From: Oenococcus kitaharae
GTDB lineage: Bacteria > Bacillota > Bacilli > Lactobacillales > Lactobacillaceae
Reading direction: 5' to 3'
Assembly (NCBI RefSeq): GCF_025758695.1
Contig: NZ_JANJQP010000003.1
Coordinates: 1 to 64,000 of the forward strand
Length of the DNA: 64,000 bases
This document shows positions 26,401-33,722 of the stretch, in pieces (the first letter of the stretch is position 1; each line of letters opens with the position of its first letter). The translations under genes were made by a program, and so were the position numbers. The notes under the pieces were generated by a model, which saw only the letters and a program-made list of their open reading frames with translations, made no database searches and was not told the origin of the DNA.

Positions 26401-26832
26401 AAAGCTGCCTCCTGGATGTGAGTTTTCTCGTTGTTTTCAGAAACATCTATGAACTAGCGAAACTTCAAAAGCAGCTCTAAGTGCTGGACTGCTTATGATT
26501 TTAATGACAATGTTCATTATGACTTAAATTAATTTTCAAAGTCAGCCTTACTAATTCAAAATCGCAAACGGGTCACTAGGGCATATCTAATTGGTCTTTT
26601 TGATTGCGTGTTTTAATAGAAAAAAGTTGAAACGGCATTAGAAAGATGTTTCCTAGCTAATGCAGCAGACCGTTGGTAATAATATTTGGATTGCACTGGC
26701 ACGGTGTATCGGGATTATGCTGGTGGCCTACATTTTTGCAGTGCGTGCTTACCAGCGGAAAACGGCTTAATATTTTTATGGTTTAATTTGTCATTGATAT
26801 GGACAAAATCTTCTTATTTGAGGGCTGAATCG
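26401..26832. other. Intergenic stretch with an ABC-2 permease-like remnant
   Basis: No intact gene. On the plus strand 26660-26770 encodes 36 residues (NNIWIALARCIGIMLVAYIF, then AVRAYQRKTA and stop) that look like the last TM segment and tail of an ABC-2-type permease. Stops lie directly upstream in frame and no ribosome binding site is seen, so this is probably a pseudogene remnant. The rest of the stretch shows nothing I recognise. Confidence 0.35.
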
Positions 26833-27150
26833 TCACAATGACGCTTTTCCACCATAAATGGTCAAATTGGGGGAATTTTCTAATTGACGCCGGTCCAAAA
26901 TCGGCCCAGCTGCTTTGATTAAATTTCTAACAGCGGGCAATTTCAATGAATCATTATGGGCGGCTTCATTCTCCCAAACTTCATAAACATATACAGCATC
27001 AGGCTCATGTGGATCCATTCCGACAATATAACAAAAACAATTCCCAACTGGTTCTAATTCTTTCGATGCTTTTAATAAAAGTTTTAGCAGTTGATCACCG
27101 TTTCCCTTGGTGGCCTGTAATTTACTAAACTTACAAAACTTGTTCATCAT
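26833..27150 (-). CDS. Antibiotic biosynthesis monooxygenase (ABM) fold protein
   Basis: A 105-residue protein of the dimeric ferredoxin-like ABM/quinol monooxygenase family: an N-terminal KFSKLQATKGNGDQLLKLLL, CFCYIVGMDPHEPDAVYVYEVWENEAAHN and a short C-terminal strand. The conserved VYEVWENEAAHNDSLKLP segment is diagnostic. I place the start at ATG 27150 because AAGGAGG lies 9 bp upstream; an upstream extension is unlikely. Members act on quinones or heme-like substrates, but many are of unknown function. It stands alone. Confidence 0.85.
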   Translation of the reverse strand: MMNKFCKFSKLQATKGNGDQLLKLLLKASKELEPVGNCFCYIVGMDPHEPDAVYVYEVWENEAAHNDSLKLPAVRNLIKAAGPILDRRQLENSPNLTIYGGKASL

Positions 27151-27294
27151 AATGGGATGCCTCCTTTTTGTTCGTAGTGTAGACTTTGCCGCCAGGTTAT
27201 TCAATGATGATGTTGCCAAATTTTATAACAAAACTCGGTGTCGCAACTGTCTTCTCAGTAGCTATTTGGCATCCAAGCAAGGATAATAGTTAAT

Positions 27295-27966
27295 ATGCCT
27301 GAATTACCAGACAATTGTTATACCTTTTCCGTTGCAGAACTCGCTGAGATTAAAGAGACTTATCAATTACTGTTAGCTGATAAGCATGCGCATAATCGAC
27401 AGTTTAAAAAACGAGAGAGACATTTCCAATGGAATCTGGTCATTCTATTAGTTTCCTTTGTTCTCAGCCTCAGTCTTTGTTGGCTGACCATTCGTTTGTT
27501 GGGCTTTGTTTTCGGCATGCTGGCTCAAGGCATGGATTTAAGATCGATCTCCTCAACACTTGCTAGGTATCCCACCACAATTTTAATCATCATGAGCGGT
27601 CCGCTGGTGATGTTGCTGGTGATCATTGAATTTGTTTGGATCAAACACAAGAAGGATTTGGACCGATACCTGTTCAACCAATTCCCAACTTCTGCTGTCC
27701 GCTATAACCACACTCCTTACCTGAAAACTTTTCATATCCAACAAATGATCAAATTACCTGACTACTTGATTATCTGGCCAGTAGCTAAAGAAAGGCAGAT
27801 CATACCCACACCTGACCAGGTTTCTTGCTGGATCATTAGAAAAGCCGACCAACCAGCTATCTATAACAAGCTATCTACGACTTACTACAATAATCTGTTA
27901 AAGAATCCGAAAGCTAGTCGTTGGGTTGATTACTGGCTAATCGATGGGACAAAGAAAGACAATTAA
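27295..27966 (+). CDS. Two-TM hypothetical protein, paralogue A
   Basis: 223 residues: a charged N-terminal part (NCYTFSVAELAEIKETYQLL, then LADKHAHNRQFKKRER), two hydrophobic spans (about residues 47-70 and 94-118), and a C-terminal soluble domain ending ASRWVDYWLIDGTKKDN. I do not recognise the family. A close paralogue at 35916-36587 has the same length, the same ends and the same downstream terminator, so one copy arose by duplication. The other copy follows a peptidoglycan-active protein directly; this copy has no such partner and may be an orphan. Confidence 0.7.
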   Translation: MPELPDNCYTFSVAELAEIKETYQLLLADKHAHNRQFKKRERHFQWNLVILLVSFVLSLSLCWLTIRLLGFVFGMLAQGMDLRSISSTLARYPTTILIIMSGPLVMLLVIIEFVWIKHKKDLDRYLFNQFPTSAVRYNHTPYLKTFHIQQMIKLPDYLIIWPVAKERQIIPTPDQVSCWIIRKADQPAIYNKLSTTYYNNLLKNPKASRWVDYWLIDGTKKDN

Positions 27967-27994
27967 TTAACTCGAAATATTGAAGAGCTATGAG

Positions 27995-28021
27995 ACCCAC
28001 TGCTATCAGCAATGGGTTTTT
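27995..28021 (+). terminator. Rho-independent terminator after paralogue A
   Basis: ACCCACTGCT, a four-base loop ATCA, then GCAATGGGT and five T. Nearly identical to the terminator at 36616-36642, part of the duplicated segment. Confidence 0.8.
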
Positions 28022-28195
28022 GTGAGATTATAGGGTAGTTGTATATAAAGGGTATTATCTTTAATTTCAACTGTATTGATAGATTCAGTTGGCAGAACGA
28101 CTGGCTGCATAGGTTGTGAACTCCTTAGTTGCAGAAAACCAAAAAATGAAATACAATGATGTAGTACGATGGTAAACATTTGGAGGCGAAATACA

Positions 28196-28474
28196 ATGAG
28201 TACAAGCGTGATTAAAAATAAAACAGTTTCAACACGTGTGACTTTGGATATTGATCAAAGAGCCAAGAGCAATTTGGCCAAGCAGGGCCTCACTATTTCT
28301 GAGTATATTCGTTTATCTTTAGTTAAAGCGGCCAACAATGAAGTTCGTTTAGTCAGCTTTTTAGATTCTCCTGAAGCCTTAGAAGCAAAAAGAGAAGCTG
28401 AAACAGGACAAGTCAAAACGATTGGTTCCTTAGATGATTTCGATCACTGGGTTGATCAGTTAGATGCAAATTAA
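28196..28474 (+). CDS. RelB/DinJ-family antitoxin
   Basis: 92 residues from ATG 28196, chosen because GGAGGCG lies 10 bp before it (an in-frame ATG at 28169 sits ahead of that site). The N-terminal half, VSTRVTLDIDQRAKSNLAKQ then GLTISEYIRLSL, is the ribbon-helix-helix DNA-binding domain of DinJ antitoxins; the acidic C-terminal part (DDFDHWVDQLD) would wrap the toxin. It neutralises the overlapping toxin and represses the pair's own promoter. Confidence 0.9.
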   Translation: MSTSVIKNKTVSTRVTLDIDQRAKSNLAKQGLTISEYIRLSLVKAANNEVRLVSFLDSPEALEAKREAETGQVKTIGSLDDFDHWVDQLDAN

Positions 28475-28766
28475 ACAAACACCGTCATTTGAACGCCAAC
28501 TAAAAAAATTAGCCAAGAAACATTTTCCTGTTTCAGTCTTAAAGGCTTGTTTAAAGGCTCTGGCCGAACAAGATCAGGCTATCTTAAAACGGATTAAGGA
28601 TCACGCTTTAAAAGGAAAATGGCGGGGCTATCGTGAATTTCACCCTGCTAGGTATGGCAGCTATGGTCAAATTTACGATAGCTGGATTGTGATCTATCAG
28701 CTAAACGACGAAGAATTAGTTCTATTATTAGTTGCAACTGGTTCCCATGAAATCTTAGATCAATGA
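28464..28766 (+). CDS. YafQ-family mRNA interferase toxin
   Basis: 100 residues of the RelE fold: FERQLKKLAKKH, ALKGKWRGYREFHP, then IYDSWIVIYQL and the terminal GSHEILDQ with the catalytic-region His. YafQ enzymes cut mRNA in the ribosome. The gene overlaps the antitoxin gene by 11 nt. The pair looks intact, so it may stabilise the accessory stretch around it. Confidence 0.9.
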   Translation: MQIKQTPSFERQLKKLAKKHFPVSVLKACLKALAEQDQAILKRIKDHALKGKWRGYREFHPARYGSYGQIYDSWIVIYQLNDEELVLLLVATGSHEILDQ

Positions 28767-28848
28767 AATCAATACGCAGGATTATCCTTATGTTACTGTC
28801 GACCAATATACAGGTAACTTCCGGGGTTAAAAGAAGGATTGAAATTAA

Positions 28849-28887
28849 AAGCCTCTCCATGATGTTCTTGTGGCAGAGGCTTTTTTA
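28849..28887 (+). terminator. Rho-independent terminator upstream of the second rgg
   Basis: AAGCCTCT pairs with AGAGGCTT, followed by TTTTT; loop of about 18 bases. It separates the toxin-antitoxin pair from the rgg gene. Confidence 0.75.
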
Positions 28888-28942
28888 TATGTACCATCAT
28901 TAAGAGGATAATAAATTTAATTCTAAGAAAAGGAGATAATCC

Positions 28943-29815
28943 GTGTTGCAAAACAATAACCAAAAAGCCGGTCAAGTTTTCCGTCGACTACGTAAAGATC
29001 ATGGTTATTCAGCAAAAACAGTTATGGCCAATATTATGTCAGTTTCTCTGTTACGCAAATTTGAAGAGGGTAGTTGTGATATTGTCTCAACAAAATTGTT
29101 AGCCTTGTTACGGCGTTTACATATCAGCTATAACGAGTTCGCGTTTCTATTACAAGGACAACAAGAAGATGAATACACGGCTTTTTTAACCGAACTGTCT
29201 GATCACTATTACAAAAATGATCTCAAAAAACTGGAAACGATGTACCACTGCCAAGCTCAAAATTATCAACTGACTCAAGATCCATTTTATCTAGTGACTC
29301 AAGCCACGGCCGCTGTCTTGATTCAAGACTTAGAGCCATCTTTTGTGATTGATCATGCACTGGCCGATCACTTAAACAACTATCTTCTAGCCACGAATGA
29401 TTGGGACAGCTTTCAGATTGCGACTTTAGGCAATTGCCTACCTATTATCAATTCCAAGATGATCATGCTGATCCTTCGTGAATTAGATGAAAAGGTTCAC
29501 ACTTTTGAAAAGGTCGCCGATAATTATGAACGCTACCTGTCTCTGTTGGCAAATACGATTGAAACTCTCATGAATCGTCGCTTGATTGACCAGGCCAAAA
29601 GCGTCTTGCATCACATGCAGCAATTAGCCATTCCGAAAACAATGTCACAAGCTAGGATCAAGATGACCTTCTTGGCCAACCTATTAGAAAACAACAGACA
29701 ACAAGGTATCGATAAAAATCAGCATCTCTTAGAACTGCTCAGATTGTCTGGATCGCCCACTTTAGCTCAAAGCTACGAAGATTACATGACCAGTTTTTTG
29801 CAGCAATCCAGCTAA
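28943..29815 (+). CDS. Rgg/GadR/MutR family transcriptional regulator (second)
   Basis: 290 residues with the Rgg layout: HTH at about residues 9-65 (QVFRRLRKDHGYSAKTVM, LLRKFEEGSCDIVS, LHISYNEFAFLL) and a helical peptide-binding-type domain after it. GTG start with a strong AAGGAG ribosome binding site 8 bp upstream. It is followed after 76 bp by a three-gene ABC transporter in the same direction, the probable target. I found no SHP-like small gene on either strand within a few hundred bases, so the inducing ligand, if any, must come from elsewhere. Confidence 0.85.
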   Translation: MLQNNNQKAGQVFRRLRKDHGYSAKTVMANIMSVSLLRKFEEGSCDIVSTKLLALLRRLHISYNEFAFLLQGQQEDEYTAFLTELSDHYYKNDLKKLETMYHCQAQNYQLTQDPFYLVTQATAAVLIQDLEPSFVIDHALADHLNNYLLATNDWDSFQIATLGNCLPIINSKMIMLILRELDEKVHTFEKVADNYERYLSLLANTIETLMNRRLIDQAKSVLHHMQQLAIPKTMSQARIKMTFLANLLENNRQQGIDKNQHLLELLRLSGSPTLAQSYEDYMTSFLQQSS

Positions 29816-29845
29816 AAGTCACCATATCTTGTTACTTTGTTTCAC

Positions 29846-29867
29846 GGCCCACAACAACAGGTATACT
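29846..29867 (+). promoter_or_regulatory. Possible promoter of the ABC-transporter operon
   Basis: TATACT at 29862-29867, 25 bp before ATG 29892, is a good -10. Only a weak -35 is visible upstream, as expected if the promoter depends on an activator such as the Rgg protein next to it. Confidence 0.45.
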
Positions 29868-29891
29868 AATGACAAATTATGGAGCGTTAAT

Positions 29892-31097
29892 ATGAATCAG
29901 ATCTACTTCAAATTTGAAATGAACAAACTCTGGCAGCGAAAAACGACTTGGCTGTTTTCATTGACTTTAATTCTTTGTCTGCTTATTGGCTTTGGTGGCC
30001 AGTTCTACTTGCAAAGACAATTTGTCACGCAGTATACAGCTCGATTGCAACAACATATTAAGCGCGGCCGGCGGCAAGAAAAAGTGGGTATCACTAGCCG
30101 TCGCTTCATGAATCCTTTTCAAACAGAAAAGCAGGCCTTAAAACAGGCGACGCGTTATTTCCGCGATTACTATCGTTTTATGCAACGAGCCAGAACCACT
30201 GCCGACTCAAGCAAAGGTGACTTGTTCAGCCCGCTCATGGTGGGCTTTGACAGTTCTGGCAGTTCCGGTTTCGATCCTATGACGATTCAAGCCACTTACG
30301 ACCAGCTCACACTGATCAAACAACGGCATCTGCCAACTATGTTTCCCACGCGCTTATTACTCAACGAAAATAGTCGTGCCAGCTATCAGGGCGACCTGAC
30401 CAACTGGTCGGCTGATGCTGCCCTCTATGGGGCTCACTTTTATACTTATGGCTGGTATTTTCTCTGGTCGCTAGTGACTAACAATTATGTATCTTTTCTC
30501 TTATTTATTGTGTTAGCCTTGTTGGCTTGCGCTTTTGTCAGCAGGGAATTGACTAAAACACATCCTACTTATCACTTGCTTTGGACTCAAGGAATTAAGC
30601 CGGGCAATTTTTATCGGAGTAAATACGTCCTGTTGTTAGCTTACTTTTTACTGAGTTGTTTGTTAGCTGTCGGTGTCTTGTTGCTGGTGACTCTCTTAAC
30701 TGGGCATTTAGGCAGCCTGGCCTATCCGGTTTTTCATTGGCAAACAGACGGTAGTTATGATTTTCGTCCTTTATCAAGCATGTTTGCCGCTGGCGGCTTG
30801 GTCTTCATCTTGGCTGCGGCTTTTGTTTTGGCTGTCAGTTTTTTCTTCTCAATCCTGATTAAAGAATTTTGGGGTGCAAGCATCGCTACGATCTTTGTGA
30901 TTGTTAGTGGGGCCTTCGTCAAGCAATTGTGGTTTTTGCCTGTCGGCTATTTGAATATCGGTCAGACAGTCGACGGCTATCTTTTTTTAAATCACTTCTC
31001 AAACAGTCTCTGGCTGCCTGTCGCTGTCCTGCTGAGTTATACCTTGCTGATAGCCCTAGCCGGCTGGTCCTTATTAAAATGGAAAAGAGGTCTCTAA
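29892..31097 (+). CDS. ABC-2-type transporter permease
   Basis: 401 residues from ATG 29892 (GGAG at 29881; the longer frame upstream lacks a start signal). One TM segment near the N-terminus (about 17-38), a large extracytoplasmic loop of about 150 residues, and five or so C-terminal spans. This is the layout of permeases of bacteriocin-immunity or antimicrobial-peptide ABC exporters. The start MNQIYFKFEMNKLWQRKTTW is followed by a signal-anchor-like span. The ATPase gene begins 1 bp after its stop. Confidence 0.8.
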   Translation: MNQIYFKFEMNKLWQRKTTWLFSLTLILCLLIGFGGQFYLQRQFVTQYTARLQQHIKRGRRQEKVGITSRRFMNPFQTEKQALKQATRYFRDYYRFMQRARTTADSSKGDLFSPLMVGFDSSGSSGFDPMTIQATYDQLTLIKQRHLPTMFPTRLLLNENSRASYQGDLTNWSADAALYGAHFYTYGWYFLWSLVTNNYVSFLLFIVLALLACAFVSRELTKTHPTYHLLWTQGIKPGNFYRSKYVLLLAYFLLSCLLAVGVLLLVTLLTGHLGSLAYPVFHWQTDGSYDFRPLSSMFAAGGLVFILAAAFVLAVSFFFSILIKEFWGASIATIFVIVSGAFVKQLWFLPVGYLNIGQTVDGYLFLNHFSNSLWLPVAVLLSYTLLIALAGWSLLKWKRGL

Positions 31098-31098
31098 G

Positions 31099-31788
31099 AT
31101 GATTTTAGACATCCAACAACTTTCACTGTCCTTTAAACAAAAAAGCATTTTCAAGCAAACGGCATTAAGCATTTCCCAGCCGGGTATCTATGGTCTGGTA
31201 GCACCCAACGGTTCTGGAAAGACGACACTTTTAAATCTGATTGCTAATCTATTAGTCCCTGATGCAGGTTCGATTAGTTTGTTTGACAAGCCGGATAACC
31301 AGCAGCGTTTCTTTCAATCGGCGAGCTTTTTACAAGATAATACCGTTCTCTATGATTATCTGACGGCCTATGATCATTTAAAACTGATTTGCCAGCTGCG
31401 TCAGATTCCTTTATCTCAGATCACTAAAATTGCCGAGCTGTTAGACATGACTGACTACTTGACTCAGAAAAAAGTTTCGGCTTTTTCTTTAGGCATGAAA
31501 CAACGTTTGCTCTTAGCCATGGCCTTGATTGCCGATACGCCGCTGGTCTTGTTAGACGAGCCACTAAATGGGCTTGATCCAACTAGTCTGCAAATTATTA
31601 GAAAGACCTTATTAGCCATGAAAGAACATGGCAAAACACTATTGGTCTCTTCTCATAACTTAGATGAGCTGGATAAAGTCACTCGCAAAATCTTTTTTAT
31701 CAAGAATCAACAAATCTTTTATAAAGAGCTCTCGAGTAACGAATCCTCTGAAGCCGTCTATGAGAAGCTCTACATGAGTCAGCCATGA
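31099..31788 (+). CDS. ABC transporter ATP-binding protein
   Basis: 229 residues: Walker A APNGSGKTTL, signature SAFSLGMKQRLLLA (a SLGMKQR variant common in ABC-2 exporters), Walker B LVLLDEPLNGLD and H-loop LVSSHNLDEL. It should energise the two flanking permeases (29892 and 31810). Its 3' end carries a 25-bp tandem duplication that moved the stop away from the next start. Confidence 0.92.
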   Translation: MILDIQQLSLSFKQKSIFKQTALSISQPGIYGLVAPNGSGKTTLLNLIANLLVPDAGSISLFDKPDNQQRFFQSASFLQDNTVLYDYLTAYDHLKLICQLRQIPLSQITKIAELLDMTDYLTQKKVSAFSLGMKQRLLLAMALIADTPLVLLDEPLNGLDPTSLQIIRKTLLAMKEHGKTLLVSSHNLDELDKVTRKIFFIKNQQIFYKELSSNESSEAVYEKLYMSQP

Positions 31789-31811
31789 GAAACTCTACAT
31801 GAGTCAGCCAT
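31762..31811 (+). repeat. 25-bp tandem duplication at a gene junction
   Basis: Copy 1 at 31762-31786 and copy 2 at 31787-31811 differ at one base (AAG/AAA). The unit encodes EKLYMSQP in the ATPase frame and contains the ATG of the next gene. Removing one unit would give the usual 4-nt ATGA overlap between ATPase stop and permease start. Confidence 0.9.
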
Positions 31812-32931
31812 GAGAAACTTAATTGCTTTTGAATACTTAAAGACACGCAAAAGCCTCAGCCGTTTAATTCCTTTAGGCTTCTTTTTGCTTCTGCCAATCG
31901 CGATCTTCTTTTATCAAACACAGCAGGTGACTCTTTATCACCGTTCCATGTCTGGACAGATCCAAACGACGCATGCCGCTATTAGCAATAGCTATTTAGC
32001 CGCCAGTGCGCAGCTAAAAAAGACAAGCAAGGGTTCACCAACCTACATAACACTATCCAGACAGATGACTCAGTTGTCCTATTTAGGCCGTTTAGCTACG
32101 AAAGTTTCCAATGATTTTGATAGCCAGCAAGGCCAGCCATTTTTAAGGGATACTTTGACCTTGCACCGGCAAATGACCCAGTATACGACTCAGCATCCTG
32201 AAGCTGATCTCGGCTTTTTCATTAGTGATCAGGAACTAGCGCGGTATGCCTATCTATCTCGTCATCATCTGGCTCTAGAACAGCCGACTGTTTCGGCAGT
32301 TTTTCCTAATTTTCTCATAATCTTGGCGAGTTATCTTTTTTCGCCTCTTGGAATTTTCGCCACGGTTCTGGTCATTGCTATTGGTTTTTTAATTGACGCT
32401 AAATCTCCGACTTATCGCTTGTTCTATACTAATTCACCTGATAGCGGTCGTTGGGTTCGTGCTTTTCAAGGCTATTTTGTCGGGCAGTATCTGATAGGAC
32501 TGGTTGTTTCATTAGTTATTGCTATTAGCCTCTCATTATTTTCTTCAACGCCCTATCTGCGCAGTGGGCATTATTCTTGGACACGGCCTGTCTTTTTAGG
32601 CATGCAGCTGCCTCGGATCAGCTCGCGCTTTTTCTTACAATCATTAAACGGTTCCTTAGCTGTTTTCTTTGCCTTGGCTCTCTTTCAAATCGTTGTTTTA
32701 GTCAATAAAAAAGAGCTCACGGCTCTGATCAGTTTTATTGCTTTACTAGTCGCGGGTGAACTAACAGCCTTTTTCGGTCACAGTTCTTTTAATCCTCTGA
32801 ACGCCTTGGCTTGGCCTGTGCAGATTGTGCAAGGCAGTCCGGTCACAGAGCACCCGCTTAGCCTCTTATTCTTGGTGCTTTTTACTGTTTGCCTGCTATG
32901 GCTGGCTGGTCGATTGCGGAATCGGGCATAA
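31810..32931 (+). CDS. ABC-2-type transporter permease (second)
   Basis: 373 residues with the same layout as the permease at 29892: a TM near the N-terminus (about 20-38), a large extracytoplasmic loop with many Ser/Gln/Thr residues, and five C-terminal spans. The start RNLIAFEYLKTRKSLSRLIP is typical. It is probably the second half of a heteromeric membrane part; the substrate is unknown. No terminator is obvious downstream on this strand. Confidence 0.8.
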   Translation: MRNLIAFEYLKTRKSLSRLIPLGFFLLLPIAIFFYQTQQVTLYHRSMSGQIQTTHAAISNSYLAASAQLKKTSKGSPTYITLSRQMTQLSYLGRLATKVSNDFDSQQGQPFLRDTLTLHRQMTQYTTQHPEADLGFFISDQELARYAYLSRHHLALEQPTVSAVFPNFLIILASYLFSPLGIFATVLVIAIGFLIDAKSPTYRLFYTNSPDSGRWVRAFQGYFVGQYLIGLVVSLVIAISLSLFSSTPYLRSGHYSWTRPVFLGMQLPRISSRFFLQSLNGSLAVFFALALFQIVVLVNKKELTALISFIALLVAGELTAFFGHSSFNPLNALAWPVQIVQGSPVTEHPLSLLFLVLFTVCLLWLAGRLRNRA

Positions 32932-32991
32932 AAATATCAAGGTTATTCGTGAAGGGTTAATTTAAAAAGGCTGTTAGCGTATGACACATCA

Positions 32992-33031
32992 ATAAAAAAT
33001 ACCTCATAAGTCTAAACAATTATGAAGTATT
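32992..33031 (-). terminator. Rho-independent terminator of the small secreted protein gene
   Basis: On the minus strand AATACTTCATAA pairs imperfectly with TTATGAGGTATT, followed by TTTTTT. It ends 20 bp downstream of the stop at 33051. Confidence 0.7.
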
Positions 33032-33050
33032 GAACATTTGAAACTTTTTA

Positions 33051-33374
33051 TTAAGCAATTAGAAATTGACCGGTATAGAAGGCAATATATCTTTTAGCTG
33101 TTGCGTCATATTGATATGACGTCCTTGTTGAATAATTGCAATTATAGTACGCCTTGTAGCGTGTTACCCAGACAGTCCGACCAGTGACTGAGCTGGGAGG
33201 GAAATTTTTGAATGTTAATGTCACTTGGGTTAATCTAGGTGGATCAAGATCTGTGGCCGCGTATGCAATATTATTATTTAACAAATTTATATTTGTTAAA
33301 AAGCTGGAAGACAAAAATAGAGCAGACGTTGTGACTAATAAAAGTAAAAATCTAGAACTGTTTCTTTTCAACAT
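33051..33374 (-). CDS. Small secreted hypothetical protein
   Basis: 107 residues with a clear Sec signal peptide (KRNSSRFLLLLVTTSALFLS start; likely cleavage after IAYA near residue 40). The mature part of about 68 residues is rich in Tyr and Thr (NCNYSTRTSYQYDATAKRY) with one Cys in view. I recognise no family. It has its own terminator and lies opposite to its neighbours. Confidence 0.6.
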   Translation of the reverse strand: MLKRNSSRFLLLLVTTSALFLSSSFLTNINLLNNNIAYAATDLDPPRLTQVTLTFKNFPPSSVTGRTVWVTRYKAYYNCNYSTRTSYQYDATAKRYIAFYTGQFLIA

Positions 33375-33722
33375 AATCGATCCTTTCTTTAGACACTGGT
33401 TAGGAAAGCAATGCCTTGTTTTATTTATAAAACCTTTTCTGATGATTAAAAATAATTAACAAGATATTGTTGTTTATGAAGCTACCAAACGCGGTCTTAT
33501 AAAATCAATAGATAGATTTAATCGAATTTTGTATGGTGATGATCAACTGAATAATTTATAGTTGGACTAGTCGAATCTTTAGAAACAGTTAAAACATTCA
33601 GTTAGCCACTTGTCATTATTTCTCAGAGGGTCTATCTTAAAAGGCGAACATACGTTCGCCTTTTTGTTTCATGACTAGCGGCGTATGTTCATCATTCGTT
33701 TTTGAAAAGAGGATTTTTTATT
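33375..33722. other. Intergenic stretch between divergent genes
   Basis: About 350 bp with no gene. It must hold both divergent promoters. The only structure I see is the strong hairpin at 33639-33664. Confidence 0.6.
33639..33669 (+). terminator. Strong terminator hairpin in front of the peptidoglycan-active gene
   Basis: AAAAGGCGAAC pairs perfectly with GTTCGCCTTTT around a 4-base loop, followed by T residues. No plus-strand gene ends just upstream, so it either stops read-through from the ABC operon or acts as an attenuator about 55 bp before ATG 33723. Confidence 0.75.

Noticed and set aside
28767-28942. SHP-type peptide gene for the second Rgg regulator
   Set aside because: Small frames here overlap the terminator hairpin and lack a hydrophobic Asp/Glu-Ile-type core; none was found behind the gene either.
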